This document shows, piece after piece, positions 1 through 9,591 of a DNA stretch of 64,000 nucleotides. The stretch spans positions 1 through 64,000 of the forward strand of contig CAWHOW010000016.1 in NCBI GenBank assembly GCA_963831005.1. The letters run 5' to 3'. This DNA is from CAWHOW01 sp963831005. GTDB lineage: Bacteria; Bacteroidota; Bacteroidia; Bacteroidales; CG2-30-32-10. Made by a program: the position numbers and the translations under genes. The notes under the pieces are model-generated. The model did not search any database and was not told where the DNA came from. It saw nothing but the letters and a program-made list of their open reading frames with translations. Positions within the stretch are counted from its first letter, which is position 1; each line of letters starts with the position of its first letter.

Positions 1-1
1 G

Positions 2-859
2 ATCCTGAGTAATGTGAAGCGTTTCCCGATGATGTCGAATTATCAGGTGGTAATTGTAAAAGAAGCACAGGATGTTAAGAACCTTGTGCCCGACGGAAGA
101 GCTAAGGATGATAAAAAAGACAAAGCAAAACATCCGCTTGAAGCTTACCTTGAAAAGCCCCTGAAATCGACTATACTGGTAATTTGCTATAAGTATGACA
201 CTATTGACAGACGTAAATCGCTGGCTAAAATAATTGAGAAAAACGGGGTGCTTTATGAATCGGATAAGCTTTATGATAACCAGCTGCCGGCATGGATCCA
301 GAGCTTTCTGAAGAAAAAGAATTACACCATACATCCCGAGGCTGCGCTGATGCTTTCGGAATACCTGGGATCGGACCTGAGCAAAATTACTAACGAAATA
401 GATAAGCTCACTATTAATGTTGCTGTTGGCACAGAAATCAATGCTCTTCACATTGAACAATACATAGGTATAAGCAAGGATTTTAATGTTTTTGAACTAC
501 AGAAAGCCATTGGGAGAAAAGACAGGCTTAAATGCTTCCAGATAATTAATTATTTCGCGGCTAACGAAAAAGATAACCCAATTCAGAAAACCATTTCATC
601 ATTATTCTCATTCTTTACAAAAATCCTTCTTTATCATTATTCGCCAGATAAGACTAAAAACGGTATTTGCGCCACGCTTTCCATTAACCCTTTTTTCTAT
701 GCAGAATATAATACTGCTGCAAAAAATTACAGAGCAGACAAAACAAAGCATGTCATTTCGTTACTTCATACTTACGATTTGAAAAGCAAGGGGGTTGATA
801 ATGCGAGTATCCCTGGCGGGGAGCTTCTGAAAGAACTAATGTTCCAGGTACTGCAATAA
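2..859 (+). CDS. holA: DNA polymerase III delta subunit, 5'-truncated by window edge
   Basis: The reading frame is open from the first bases of the window, so the N-terminal AAA+ domain start lies outside it; the GTG at position 14 is internal. Visible near the left end is FPMMSNYQVVIVKEAQD, the family segment where the first delta domain meets the linker, followed by LEKPLKSTILVICYK and the helical collar region (SEYLGSDLSKITNEIDKL) and C-terminal bundle. Delta opens the sliding clamp in the clamp-loader complex during replication. About 285 codons are visible of a family length near 335-345. Nothing is odd apart from the truncation. A single housekeeping gene, not obviously in an operon with the TonB receptor 150 bp downstream. 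Confidence 0.9.
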   Translation: MLSNVKRFPMMSNYQVVIVKEAQDVKNLVPDGRAKDDKKDKAKHPLEAYLEKPLKSTILVICYKYDTIDRRKSLAKIIEKNGVLYESDKLYDNQLPAWIQSFLKKKNYTIHPEAALMLSEYLGSDLSKITNEIDKLTINVAVGTEINALHIEQYIGISKDFNVFELQKAIGRKDRLKCFQIINYFAANEKDNPIQKTISSLFSFFTKILLYHYSPDKTKNGICATLSINPFFYAEYNTAAKNYRADKTKHVISLLHTYDLKSKGVDNASIPGGELLKELMFQVLQ

Positions 860-1012
860 GTTTTCATTCATTACTTATTGACTTGCTTGTTTTTTATAAG
901 AAATAGAGCTGAATTGCTCCTGTATGAGAGTTTGTTTTGTTAAAAGATTTCGATAGCAGATATTATTTTAATTATTTTTACAGATTCAAAATACTAGGCT
1001 TATCTATAATTT

Positions 1013-3388
1013 ATGAATATCGTTAAATACATTTCTCTTTTATTCCTATTAACAATAAACTTTAGTTTTACTGCTTATTCTCAAAACCCGGGTACTCAAA
1101 CAGCTAGTATCAAAGGATTTATTAAAGAAGAAGAATCGAGCGAAGCTGTAATATTTACAAGTGTTTACCTTAAAGGAACACAATATGGAGCTGTTTCGGA
1201 TGTGAACGGTTACTATGTTATTTCGAAAATACCTCCCGGCTCATACGTTCTAATGGTTACCAGTATTGGTTATGATTCCATTAAAAACCCAATTACACTT
1301 AAAGGCGGCGATGTTATACTGCAAAACCTGAAATTAAAAAAATCGAATATCTCCCTGAAAGAAATTGATATATCTGCTGAAAATGAAAAGGAAGAGATGA
1401 GGACGCAGACCAATGTGGCAGTAGCTAAAATTACTTCGAAACAAATATCTCAGATTCCGGCTATAGGCGGACAAGCCGATCTAGCACAATACTTACAGGT
1501 GTTGCCGGGAGTTATTTCAACAGGTGATCAGGGCGGACAATTATATATTCAGGGAGGTTCGCCTATTCAAAACGAAACATTACTAGACGGGATGGTAATT
1601 TATAATCCATTTCATTCAATAGGTTTATTTTCTATTTTTGATACGGATGTGCTTCGCAGCGCAGATATTTATACCGGTGGATTTGGCGCTGAATATGGCG
1701 ACAGGATATCATCGGTAATGGATATTACTACCCGTGATGGTAATAAAAAACGAATTGCAGGCAAAGCATCAGTTAGCCCTTTTGGTGCAAAAATGTTAGT
1801 TGAAGGGCCATTGAAAAGCGAAAAACAATCAGGTGGTGGAAGTTCATCGTTTATCTTTTCGGCGAAGAATTCATACCTGGAGCAAAGTTCGAAAGTGTTT
1901 TATAAATATATAGATGCACCTTCAGGACTTACTTCGAAAGAATATTTACATTATAAAGATACAATTGGATTGCCTTTTAACTATACGGACCTTTACGGAA
2001 AGATTTCATTTAATGGAGCAAACGGAAATAAAATAAATTTCTTTGCTATTCATTCTAATGATATAGTGGATTATGAGGGGATTTCAAACTTCAACTGGAA
2101 ATCATGGGGAGGTGGAACAAATTTTGTTATAGTTCCTTCAGGTTCTTCGGTACTGATTCAGGGAAATTTTGCTTATTCGGATTATAAGATCGCTCTTAAC
2201 CAGGCAAACTTAAATTCAAGCGCCAGTGAAATTGGGGGCTTTAATGCTGGATTAAACTGGACTTATTTTATTGGAAAGAATGAAGCCAGATGGGGAATTG
2301 AATTGACGGGAATTAAAACAAGTTTGAGTTATTTCAATTCTTTGGATATGAATATTACGGATACGGTAAATTCGACTGAAATTGCATGTTTCATAAAATA
2401 CAAATGGGTTGTTGGAAAATTCCTGATCGAACCTAGCTTCAGGTTGCAGGAATATGCCACTTTGGAAAATTTATCACCAGAACCTAGAATTTCTGTTAAA
2501 TATAATTTGAGTAAAAATGTTCGTTTGAAACTTGCCGGAGGAATGTATTCGCAAAACATGATAGCAGCTAACTCCAGTCAGGATGTGGTAAATCTTTTTT
2601 ATGGATTTATTTCCAGCCCTTCCAATGTACAAGATACGTTGAACGGAAAAGTTGTGAAGAATAAGTTGCAGCTTTCGGATCACGCTATTATTGGTGTTGA
2701 ATTTGACCCCGCAAAACATTTGACGGTAAATGTGGAGGGTTACATAAAATATTTCCCACAGTTGACTGATCTCAATGAAAATAAATTATATGATGACGAT
2801 CCTCAAAACGCAAGTATACCCGATTATTTAAAGAAAGATTTTATTATGGAAACCGGCGATGCAGAGGGCGTTGATGTTTCATTCAAATATGAGTTTAAAC
2901 AATTTTATTTTTGGGCTGTTTACTCATTAGGTTATATTCATATGAATGACGGACAAGAAAGTTATGTGCCATTTTATGACCGCAGGCATAATATAAATCT
3001 TGTTGGGACTTATACTTTCGGGAAAAATCTTGAATGGGAAACAGATGTAAGATGGAATTTCGGATCGGGTTTCCCTTATACGCCAACACAAGGGAACTAT
3101 GAAAACATAATTTTCCAGAATGGCATTAATACAAATTATATAACTTCCAATGGCGTATTGGGAACAATATATGGGAATGTAAATTCGCAAAGATTACCTA
3201 CATATCACAGGCTTGATATATCAATAAAAAGACAATTTCTTCTGGGCAAAAATACTAGCGTAGATGCAGTGTTTAGTGTAACTAATGTTTACGATCGCAA
3301 AAATATTTTTTACTATGACCGCATTACTAATCAACGCGTGAATCAAATGCCTATAATGCCAAGTATAGGAATTAATTTTACTTTCTGA
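1013..3388 (+). CDS. TonB-dependent receptor with carboxypeptidase-regulatory N-domain
   Basis: 791 residues. Residues 1-24 form a signal peptide ending in YSQ. A CarboxypepD_reg-like beta-sandwich follows (about 33-115, with SDVNGYYVISKIPPGSY). Then comes a plug domain (about 135-240, with LPGVISTGDQGG and GGFGAEYGDRISSV) and a 22-strand-type barrel to the C-terminal aromatic residue (INFTF). Such receptors import large substrates across the outer membrane using TonB energy. No SusD partner and no substrate enzyme is adjacent, so the cargo is unknown. The stop lies 2 bp from the stop of the convergent SprB-repeat gene. ATG 1013 is the only start that keeps the signal peptide. Confidence 0.88.
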   Translation: MNIVKYISLLFLLTINFSFTAYSQNPGTQTASIKGFIKEEESSEAVIFTSVYLKGTQYGAVSDVNGYYVISKIPPGSYVLMVTSIGYDSIKNPITLKGGDVILQNLKLKKSNISLKEIDISAENEKEEMRTQTNVAVAKITSKQISQIPAIGGQADLAQYLQVLPGVISTGDQGGQLYIQGGSPIQNETLLDGMVIYNPFHSIGLFSIFDTDVLRSADIYTGGFGAEYGDRISSVMDITTRDGNKKRIAGKASVSPFGAKMLVEGPLKSEKQSGGGSSSFIFSAKNSYLEQSSKVFYKYIDAPSGLTSKEYLHYKDTIGLPFNYTDLYGKISFNGANGNKINFFAIHSNDIVDYEGISNFNWKSWGGGTNFVIVPSGSSVLIQGNFAYSDYKIALNQANLNSSASEIGGFNAGLNWTYFIGKNEARWGIELTGIKTSLSYFNSLDMNITDTVNSTEIACFIKYKWVVGKFLIEPSFRLQEYATLENLSPEPRISVKYNLSKNVRLKLAGGMYSQNMIAANSSQDVVNLFYGFISSPSNVQDTLNGKVVKNKLQLSDHAIIGVEFDPAKHLTVNVEGYIKYFPQLTDLNENKLYDDDPQNASIPDYLKKDFIMETGDAEGVDVSFKYEFKQFYFWAVYSLGYIHMNDGQESYVPFYDRRHNINLVGTYTFGKNLEWETDVRWNFGSGFPYTPTQGNYENIIFQNGINTNYITSNGVLGTIYGNVNSQRLPTYHRLDISIKRQFLLGKNTSVDAVFSVTNVYDRKNIFYYDRITNQRVNQMPIMPSIGINFTF

Positions 3389-3390
3389 AT

Positions 3391-6300
3391 TTAAGGAAGA
3401 GCAGTAATACGCCCGATGTATTCGTGCTTAGTGCCGTCAATTTCTTTAAGGATGATACGATACACATATACATCCGTCACAGCTTCACTGTACGCACTAC
3501 TGTTATTCAACGTTCCATTCCAGCCGGTGCTCTGATTCGTCAACCATTCAGTAGTGTGGAACATCAGATTACCCCAACGGTCAAAGATTGACATTTCGAA
3601 GTTATTAGGATCCACATTCATACCCTGCGGGAAGAAAGTATTATTCAGCATCCCCCCGTTAGGAGTAAACGCATTAGGAATATAAAAGGTAAAAACGTCT
3701 TTTACTTTAATAGAGTCGGTAATGGTATCCTTGCATCCGTTATTATCGGTAACAATTAAAGTGACGAGATAAGTCCCGATGTTCTTATATTGATGAGTTA
3801 CATCAGCACCGTTACCAGCAGTATTGTCACCAAAAGTCCATTGCCAGTTTACTACGTTTCCGGTTGAACTGTTAATAAAATCAACAGGTCCATCTAAGAT
3901 AGTCAATATCTGAGGATTTTCCATAAAAGCAGCAACAGGTCCCAACGTTTCATTTACATAAGCAGTTGCAGAAGTTGTACACCCACCATCACTGACAGTA
4001 ACCGTATAACTACCCTGAGCCAGCCCTGTATCCGTAGGAGTGATTTCTCCGTTGCTCCATAAATAAGTATACACACCCATGCCTCCTGAACCAACAGCAG
4101 TAGCCGTTCCATCAGATTTACTGCAAATTTCATTAGTGGAAGAAACAGAAGCAGAAGGACCAGGCTTTTGATCAACAACAACAGATACAGAAGCAGTACA
4201 ACTTTTATTATCAGTAACAATAACCGTATAATTTCCGGCAGGAACATTAATCAGATCTTGAGTGATTTGAGCAGGACTGGAGTTCCAACTGTATAAATAA
4301 GGAGCAGTACCACCATTAACATTCAGTGATGCAGCCCCGTCAGGCATACCGCAGAAAGCGCTGTCCATAGATGTAATAGTTAATCTTGGCCCCGGAGTAT
4401 TGGTAATGTTGACAGAGGTAACAGCAGTACAATTGTTGGCATCGGTAACAGTACACGTATAAGTTCCTGCATGAAGGTTGGAATCTTTAACTGAAGAAGT
4501 CCCATTAGACCACGCATAAGTGTAAGGCGCTAAACCGTTAATAGCGTTAACAGTAGCAGAGCCATTCCCGTAAGTACAAGTCTCATTAACAAAACCCACC
4601 AAATTCAAAGTAGGTCCTGGAATATCAATCAGAGAAACAGAAGCAAAAGCAGTACACGAATTTGCATCGGTAACAGTAACGTCATAAGTACCGGCAGGAA
4701 GATTGATAATAGTCGCAGTAGTTTGTGCATTATTCCAGAGGTAAGTAATAGCGCCAAACCCGCCAACAGGAGTAGCCGTTGCAGTTCCATTATTCTGCCC
4801 GCAGTTTTCATTAGTAGAAGTAGCAGAAACTGTAGGTCCCGGAATATTGCCAATAGTTACTGTATTTGTATTTGAACATCCTGCAGCACTGGTAACAGTT
4901 ACATTATAAACGGCAGGAGCCAGCCCGGTAATGGTGGCAGTAGCTTGCCCGTTACTCCAAATATAACCAGCTCCACCAGTAGCTGTTGCACTGCCATTAT
5001 TCAAACCGCAGGTAGCTGGTGAGAAAGGTGAAATCGTGGGGTTGGGAAGAGGATTTACAGTAACAACCAAATTGGAAGTACCCGTGCATCCATTTATATC
5101 AGTTCCGGTAACTAAGTAGGTAATAGTAGAAAGAGGAGAAACAGTCAAAGGATTGGTAGTTCCCAGGCCTCCGCTCCAGACATAGGTAGCTGCACCTGCA
5201 GCAGTTAAAATGGTAGAATTACCAATGCAAATAGGGTTGGCAGAAGCTGCAATACTAACAATAGGGTCGGGGTTGACAGTAACCGTTACATTCGCAGTGC
5301 CGGTACATCCGTTAGCATCAGAGCCGGTAACTGTATAAGTAGTATTAATAATAGGAGTAACATTCAAAGGGTTAGCAGTTCCCAAACCTCCGCTCCATAA
5401 ATAAGTTGTCCCTCCGCTTGCAGTGAGTAATGTAGAAGCTCCATTGCAAATAGGATTAACTGATGCCGTGACTCCAATTGTCGGGTTTGGGTTTTCGTTT
5501 ATGGTAATACTGGCTGTTCCTGTGCATCCTCCTACAGTTCCGGTAACGGAATAAATCGTCGGAATAATTGGTGAAACTATTACAGGGTTTGCTGTGCCTA
5601 ATGCCCCGCTCCATAAATAAGTGGTTGCCCCGCCGGCCGTTAAAGTGGTTGAAGCTTCCCAGGCAAATTGGGTTTATTGATGCCGTAATAGTTATAACAG
5701 GATTTGCATCATCAATAATTGTAATGTTTGCAGTGCCTGTACAGCCCATAGTAGTACCAGTAACTGTATAGGTAGTGGTGGCAGTAGGCGTAACGGTAAG
5801 CGGATTTGTAGTGCCAAGTCCTCCGCTCCATGTATAAGTAGTTCCCCGGCGGCTGTCAGGGTTGTATTAGCCACAGCACAAAGCGGGTTTGCCGATGCCG
5901 TAACACTGACTGTTGGATTAGGGTTTACTGTAATTAAAGCTGATGACTGACTGGTGCATCCTGTAGCATCAGTTCCCGTTACAATATAGGTAACGGTTGC
6001 GGCAGGAGTAGCTACAGTAGTTGTACCTGTGGTAACTGATAGTCCAGCAGCAGGCGCCCATGCGTATGAAACAACTCCGCTTGCTGTTAGTGTTACAGAA
6101 TTGCCAGAACATATAGTTGAATTTACGGGTGTAACTGAAACAGTGGAAACAGCGCTTGAGCCAACAACAACAGATGCTGTCGCCGAGTTGCAGCCGGTTG
6201 CATCGGATACTGTTACCGTATACGTTCCGGCGCATAAGTTACTGGCGGTAGCCGTGTTTTGTACAGGCGCGCAACTCCATGTATAGCTGTAAGGTGTGGA

Positions 6301-7371
6301 GCCCCCTGTTCCCGAAACAGTTGCGGTACCATTGCAAACCGAACAACTGGCCTGGGTACTCGACGTATTTAGTGATAAAACAACAGGAGGGGCGCATACG
6401 GCACAAGTGGTAGTTTGAAAATACAGACCATTAACAATAACGGCATAACAATCAGAAGCGTCGTCAATGCTATAGGTGCCTGAGGTTGTTTGCCCTGTAG
6501 TAACGGTAGTGTTATCCTGGCAAAAATTCCAAAAGAGTCCGGGGAAAGTATTACTTGTTGTTCCGTTCAATGTTGGAGTAAACGTAGGCGTTGCATTATC
6601 CTGCAAGTCGGCAACCATTAAAAAAGCTGTTGCGTTGACGCCGGCAGCGCAGGCTGTAAAACCTGTAACTGTATTGCTAAAATCGCCGCCGCTGCTCATG
6701 GTATATTCTCCATCATCAATTATCAGGGAACCCTGATAAGCAGCAGAAATGTCTTTATATATTATAATTAATGTTGCGCCATCAACTTCCCAGGCATTGT
6801 TCTCGCCACCGTTTCCGACAATATTGTTAATTGTATATACTCCATTGCCGGCGCCTGTAATGGCTGCTGTAACATCTGCCCTGAATCCATAGGTACCCAC
6901 TTCGCCTTCCGAGCCCCAGCATTTTGCCCCATCAGTGCCTATCAGGGTTGAAGGGAAGCTAGCTGTTGTGCCCGAGGGATTTGTAAAAGTAAGCGTAGGT
7001 GCAGTTGAAGCTCCCGACTGATAACTTTCGTCCCAGTATAGAAAGGCTTTATCAACAACATAGCAAGCAGGAATGCCGCTTATTGCAGGCATGGCGCATG
7101 GAAAACCAGGACCGGCACCCAATGGCGGATTTAACGTATTAGTATATCGGGTTGTGATCATAAGAGAGGATTCAACATAATTCAAACCACAAGCCGAATT
7201 GTTATAGGACTGGCCAAGAGCATGATTGCCGTCGCCACGCACATGACTGCCTTTATAAGGGGTATTATATCCGGCATCGGCGCAGGCGCCCGGAAAAGAT
7301 AATTTTTCCTGGGCCATAGTTCCTAATACCAGCATCACACAAGTAAAAGAAATCAAAGCTTTTTTTATCAT
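3391..7371 (-). CDS. Giant secreted SprB/PKD-repeat protein, type B T9SS cargo, two compensating frameshifts
   Basis: Read through two single-base shifts this is one 1,326-codon gene. The N-terminus (from 7371) is a signal peptide (MIKKALISFTCVMLVLGTMA) followed by a beta-rich domain of about 300 residues. About six Ig-like repeats of roughly 75 residues follow, built on C-G-[TN]-[ST]-[TA]-x-L-T-A. Then come SprB-type repeats (CGxNNGTATA...GTYDVTVTDANSC), one PKD domain (WQWTFGDN) and a gliding-motility-type C-terminal domain (IPNAFTPNG...IFDRWGNLMF), the type B signal for T9SS export. Frame is lost near 5843 (one base missing after GCCGCCGGGG) and regained near 5655 (one extra base in GAAGCTTCC); the 190 bp between reads as proper repeat sequence in the third frame. 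SprB-type proteins are surface adhesins; the role here is inferred. Confidence 0.8.
5655..5656 (-). other. Frameshift site (one extra base)
   Basis: On the minus strand the segment reads ctg gga agc ttc; dropping one A gives ctg gga gct tca acc act, restoring the repeat motif C-x-G-A-S-T-T-L-T-A-G-G-A found in the sister repeats. It restores the frame lost near 5843. Sequencing error and real mutation cannot be told apart here. Confidence 0.7.
5842..5847 (-). other. Frameshift site (one missing base in a G run)
   Basis: The minus strand reads gcc gcc ggg gaa cta ctt. Adding one base after the G run gives gcc gcc ggg gca act act tat aca tgg, which matches the AAGATTYxWSGG motif of every other repeat. 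It lies 190 bp from the compensating insertion near 5655. Confidence 0.7.
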
Positions 7372-7424
7372 ATATTAATGAATTAAAATTGATAGTAAGC
7401 CTGCCTGAAATGAATTTAATTTGT

Positions 7425-7455
7425 CAAAAATACTAATTCAAAAGGCAAAATTCAA
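7425..7455 (-). promoter_or_regulatory. Promoter of the SprB-repeat gene (TTG-N20-TAnnTTTG)
   Basis: On the minus strand TTG (7453-7455) is followed after 20 bp by TATTTTTG (7425-7432). This matches the Bacteroidota housekeeping promoter (-33 TTG, -7 TAnnTTTG) and predicts a leader of about 45 nt before the ATG at 7371. Confidence 0.6.
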
Positions 7456-7998
7456 TAGTATAGACGAATAATTTTTGATTATGTTGCCTCATGTGTAATT
7501 TAAATATCTCCCTTCATTTTAAATTTTAATAATTTTTCCCTTTCATTTCAATTAGAGCTTAACAATAAATTAATATTGAAAAAATAATCAATATCAACTT
7601 ATAAGTTGAATCCATATTTCTTTTATTAAATGCGTAACCCCATTCTTATATCCTATAACTAAAGTAGCAATTGGTCTACACAAAAAATATGTTGATAACT
7701 TTTTTCCAATAATTCGTTTTTTTATTAAAGTTATTCTTTCTATTTTTACAAAACCATATTTCACTTGCATGAATCACCAAACCACATTTTTAAAATGTGA
7801 TGTTTACGGGATAGAGAAGGAAGAAGAACCCTTAATCATCAGTGGAATCCGTTGCTTGACGGATTGTCCGGCTTGCCATCCGGCAGGGAATATCCCCATT
7901 TTTATTATACACTATATAATAAGGTATCAGCCTTTTTCAGGAAAGGTAGTTGCATGATATACCTTGATCAGGCTGTAAGCGGTCATCTTACCCAGCGA
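7456..7998. other. AT-rich gene-free stretch before the 21-bp array
   Basis: No convincing gene. An ORF starting with ATG at 7769 (62 codons) has no recognisable features and overlaps another open frame that runs into the array; both look incidental. A short imperfect palindrome (ccggcttgccatccgg) lies near 7870-7885. Confidence 0.5.
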
Positions 7999-8271
7999 CT
8001 CAGTCATTCGGTTCAGCGGCTCAGTCATTCAACTCAGTGTCTCAGTCATACGACTCAGCGGCTCAGTCATGCGACTCAGTGTCTCAGTCATTCAACTCAG
8101 TGTCTCAGTCATTCAACTCAGTGTCTCAGTCATTCAACTCAGTGTCTCAGTCATTCAACTCAGCGGCTCAGTCATTCAACTCAGCGGCTCAGTCATTCAA
8201 CTCAGCGGCTCAGTCATTCGACTCAGCGGCTCAGTCATTCGACTCAGCGGCTCAGTCATTCGACTCAGTAC
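7999..8271 (+). repeat. 21-bp tandem array A, 13 units
   Basis: Thirteen head-to-tail units of 21 bp start at 7999 and recur without a slip (8020, 8041 ... 8251). The unit is CTCAGTCATTCRACTCAG plus GTG-type or CGG-type ends. Units fall into blocks: those ending TGT sit together in the middle and those ending CGG towards the right, which suggests expansion by slippage. A partial unit precedes 7999. All three forward frames stay open through the array and all three reverse frames contain stops. In one forward frame it reads as heptads AQSFDSA/SQSFNSV. The array ends 60 bp before the ATG at 8332. Confidence 0.95.
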
Positions 8272-8331
8272 ACTTTTTACAGAACTTTCAGTATCACCTA
8301 AATAAATAATTATTAACCTAAACTATTGAAA

Positions 8332-9069
8332 ATGAAAAAGAATCAGTTCCATTTAGTACCTGCGCATATAGGTTATGGCAGGATTATTATGCTTGCGCTC
8401 CCTGTAGTGCCAAAAACTAAGGAAAAACGCGCCCGTGCGGTGTTACACATGGACAAATTAAAAACATTCGGCGATTTCGACAAAAAGATGAAACTCATCC
8501 GATCGGATATGAAGACAAATGCGGCTACTTTCACTGCGCCTCCAATTACCGTTGTCGACGGTGGAATTTTTGACAATGACATAAAAGCTTACGAATCGGC
8601 AGAAACAGTGGCTCTTACAAAGGTAACGGGTTCGAGTACCGCTCGTGACGTGACTTACGATACAGTTATTACCGATGCCCACCTGTTGCAGGGTTATGTA
8701 CAGGGGCTTGCCGACAACCTGCATAATACGCTAAAGGCTATTGCGCTTATTGAAAGTTCGGGTTTTGATGTAAGCCTGCACACACCGCATACCAAGAGCG
8801 ATTTTTCGGCTAAGCCCACTAAAATAAGCGGACAGTTAAAACTGGCTATTAACGTTAAAAAAATGTGCATGGGCGAAAAACGCTATTCTGTAAAATGGCA
8901 AAGCAGCCCCGACGACGGTAAAACGCCGCTTGATTTGCCCACAACCCTGAAAGGAAGTACACTGGTATCGGGTTTGACTGTGGGGACATGGATGTATTTC
9001 CGGTTTTTGGTAGTACTTAAGGATGGCGAACACGGCTGGAGTGCATGGTTAAAAGCGCTGGTACAATAA
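8332..9069 (+). CDS. Hypothetical protein with fibronectin-III-like C-terminal half
   Basis: 245 residues from ATG 8332 (a TTG two codons upstream is less likely). No signal peptide and no membrane segment. Residues 1-130 are charged and helical in appearance (KTKEKRARAVLHMDKLKTFGDFDKKM; DAHLLQGYVQGLADNL). The last 80 residues look like one fibronectin type III fold: GQLKLAINVKK..., YSVKWQSSPDDGKT, LPTTLKGSTLVSGLTVGTW and a YFRFLVV strand. I do not recognise the family. It stands alone between a 21-bp array and dispersed repeats. Whether the array belongs to its leader cannot be told from sequence; no TAnnTTTG is seen between array and start. Confidence 0.6.
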   Translation: MKKNQFHLVPAHIGYGRIIMLALPVVPKTKEKRARAVLHMDKLKTFGDFDKKMKLIRSDMKTNAATFTAPPITVVDGGIFDNDIKAYESAETVALTKVTGSSTARDVTYDTVITDAHLLQGYVQGLADNLHNTLKAIALIESSGFDVSLHTPHTKSDFSAKPTKISGQLKLAINVKKMCMGEKRYSVKWQSSPDDGKTPLDLPTTLKGSTLVSGLTVGTWMYFRFLVVLKDGEHGWSAWLKALVQ

Positions 9070-9074
9070 AATGG

Positions 9075-9290
9075 AAGACCCAAGTATCAAGAATCAAGAC
9101 TCAAGTCCCAAGAGTGATGTCACACAGAGGAGAGGCGACTTGTCCCGCACCGGAGGTCGGGAAGCCTCGTCTCGAAGTGCGACTTACGTATGTCATGCTT
9201 CGAGACGACCTGCGTCATCCTGAGGAGGAGCAAAGCGACGTCTCGAAGGAAAGCAGGTCTCCTCAGCACGACAATATATTTGGGGCTTGG
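9075..9290. repeat. Dispersed intergenic repeat with internal inverted arms
   Basis: It contains a low-complexity AAGTATCAAGAATCAAGACT stretch and then a GC-richer element. In that element cgtctcgaagtgcg and atgcttcgagacg pair as inverted arms, followed by cctgaggaggagcaaagcgacgtctcgaag in direct orientation. Related strings (gtatgtcatgcttt-gaggc) recur near 43200, so this is a multicopy non-coding element typical of intergenic repeats in this phylum. Confidence 0.6.
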
Positions 9291-9351
9291 GTTTTATTAT
9301 AAATAACTCAATAACTATTAACCTAATAACTAATTTTAAAAAGGAGAATTT

Positions 9352-9489
9352 ATGAAAAGAAAAGTAGCAGAAAATGGAACGGGGCAATTAAATATTGATG
9401 CAAGCAATCTTTCGGCAGGCATGTACTCGTATTCTCTTATAGTGAATAGTAAAGTTGTTGATACTAAGAAAATGATGCGCAGTAAATAA
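9352..9489 (+). pseudogene. Orphan T9SS C-terminal sorting-domain fragment
   Basis: A 45-codon ORF starting at ATG 9352, preceded by an unusually good AAGGAG Shine-Dalgarno (9341-9346). Its sequence is the last strand pair of a type A sorting domain (NLSAGMYSYSLIV, then VVDTKKM), with no signal peptide or cargo region. It is the tail of a lost secreted protein and still has its own downstream terminator. A near-identical tail (NLSAGIYSYSLII) lies at 13447-13550, so both probably descend from the same or duplicated genes. It is not expected to function alone. Confidence 0.65.
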
Positions 9490-9500
9490 GTGAATTGTTC

Positions 9501-9540
9501 AGAAGCCCATTCAGAATTTTTGAATGGGCTTCTATTTTTA
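9501..9540 (+). terminator. Rho-independent terminator
   Basis: Perfect 13-bp inverted repeat AGAAGCCCATTCA / TGAATGGGCTTCT (9501-9533) followed by ATTTTTA. It ends the orphan sorting-domain fragment and insulates the SBBP gene downstream. Confidence 0.85.
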
Positions 9541-9591
9541 TATATGCCTATATTACTTTATCTTTGTTATTCCGAATTAATACATAATACA

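Noticed and set aside
7999..8271. CRISPR array
   Set aside because: Units are contiguous 21-bp repeats without variable spacers, and no cas gene is near.
8037..8309. Protein-coding gene made of the array A heptads
   Set aside because: All three forward frames are open because the unit lacks stops; no frame has a convincing start or flanking domain.
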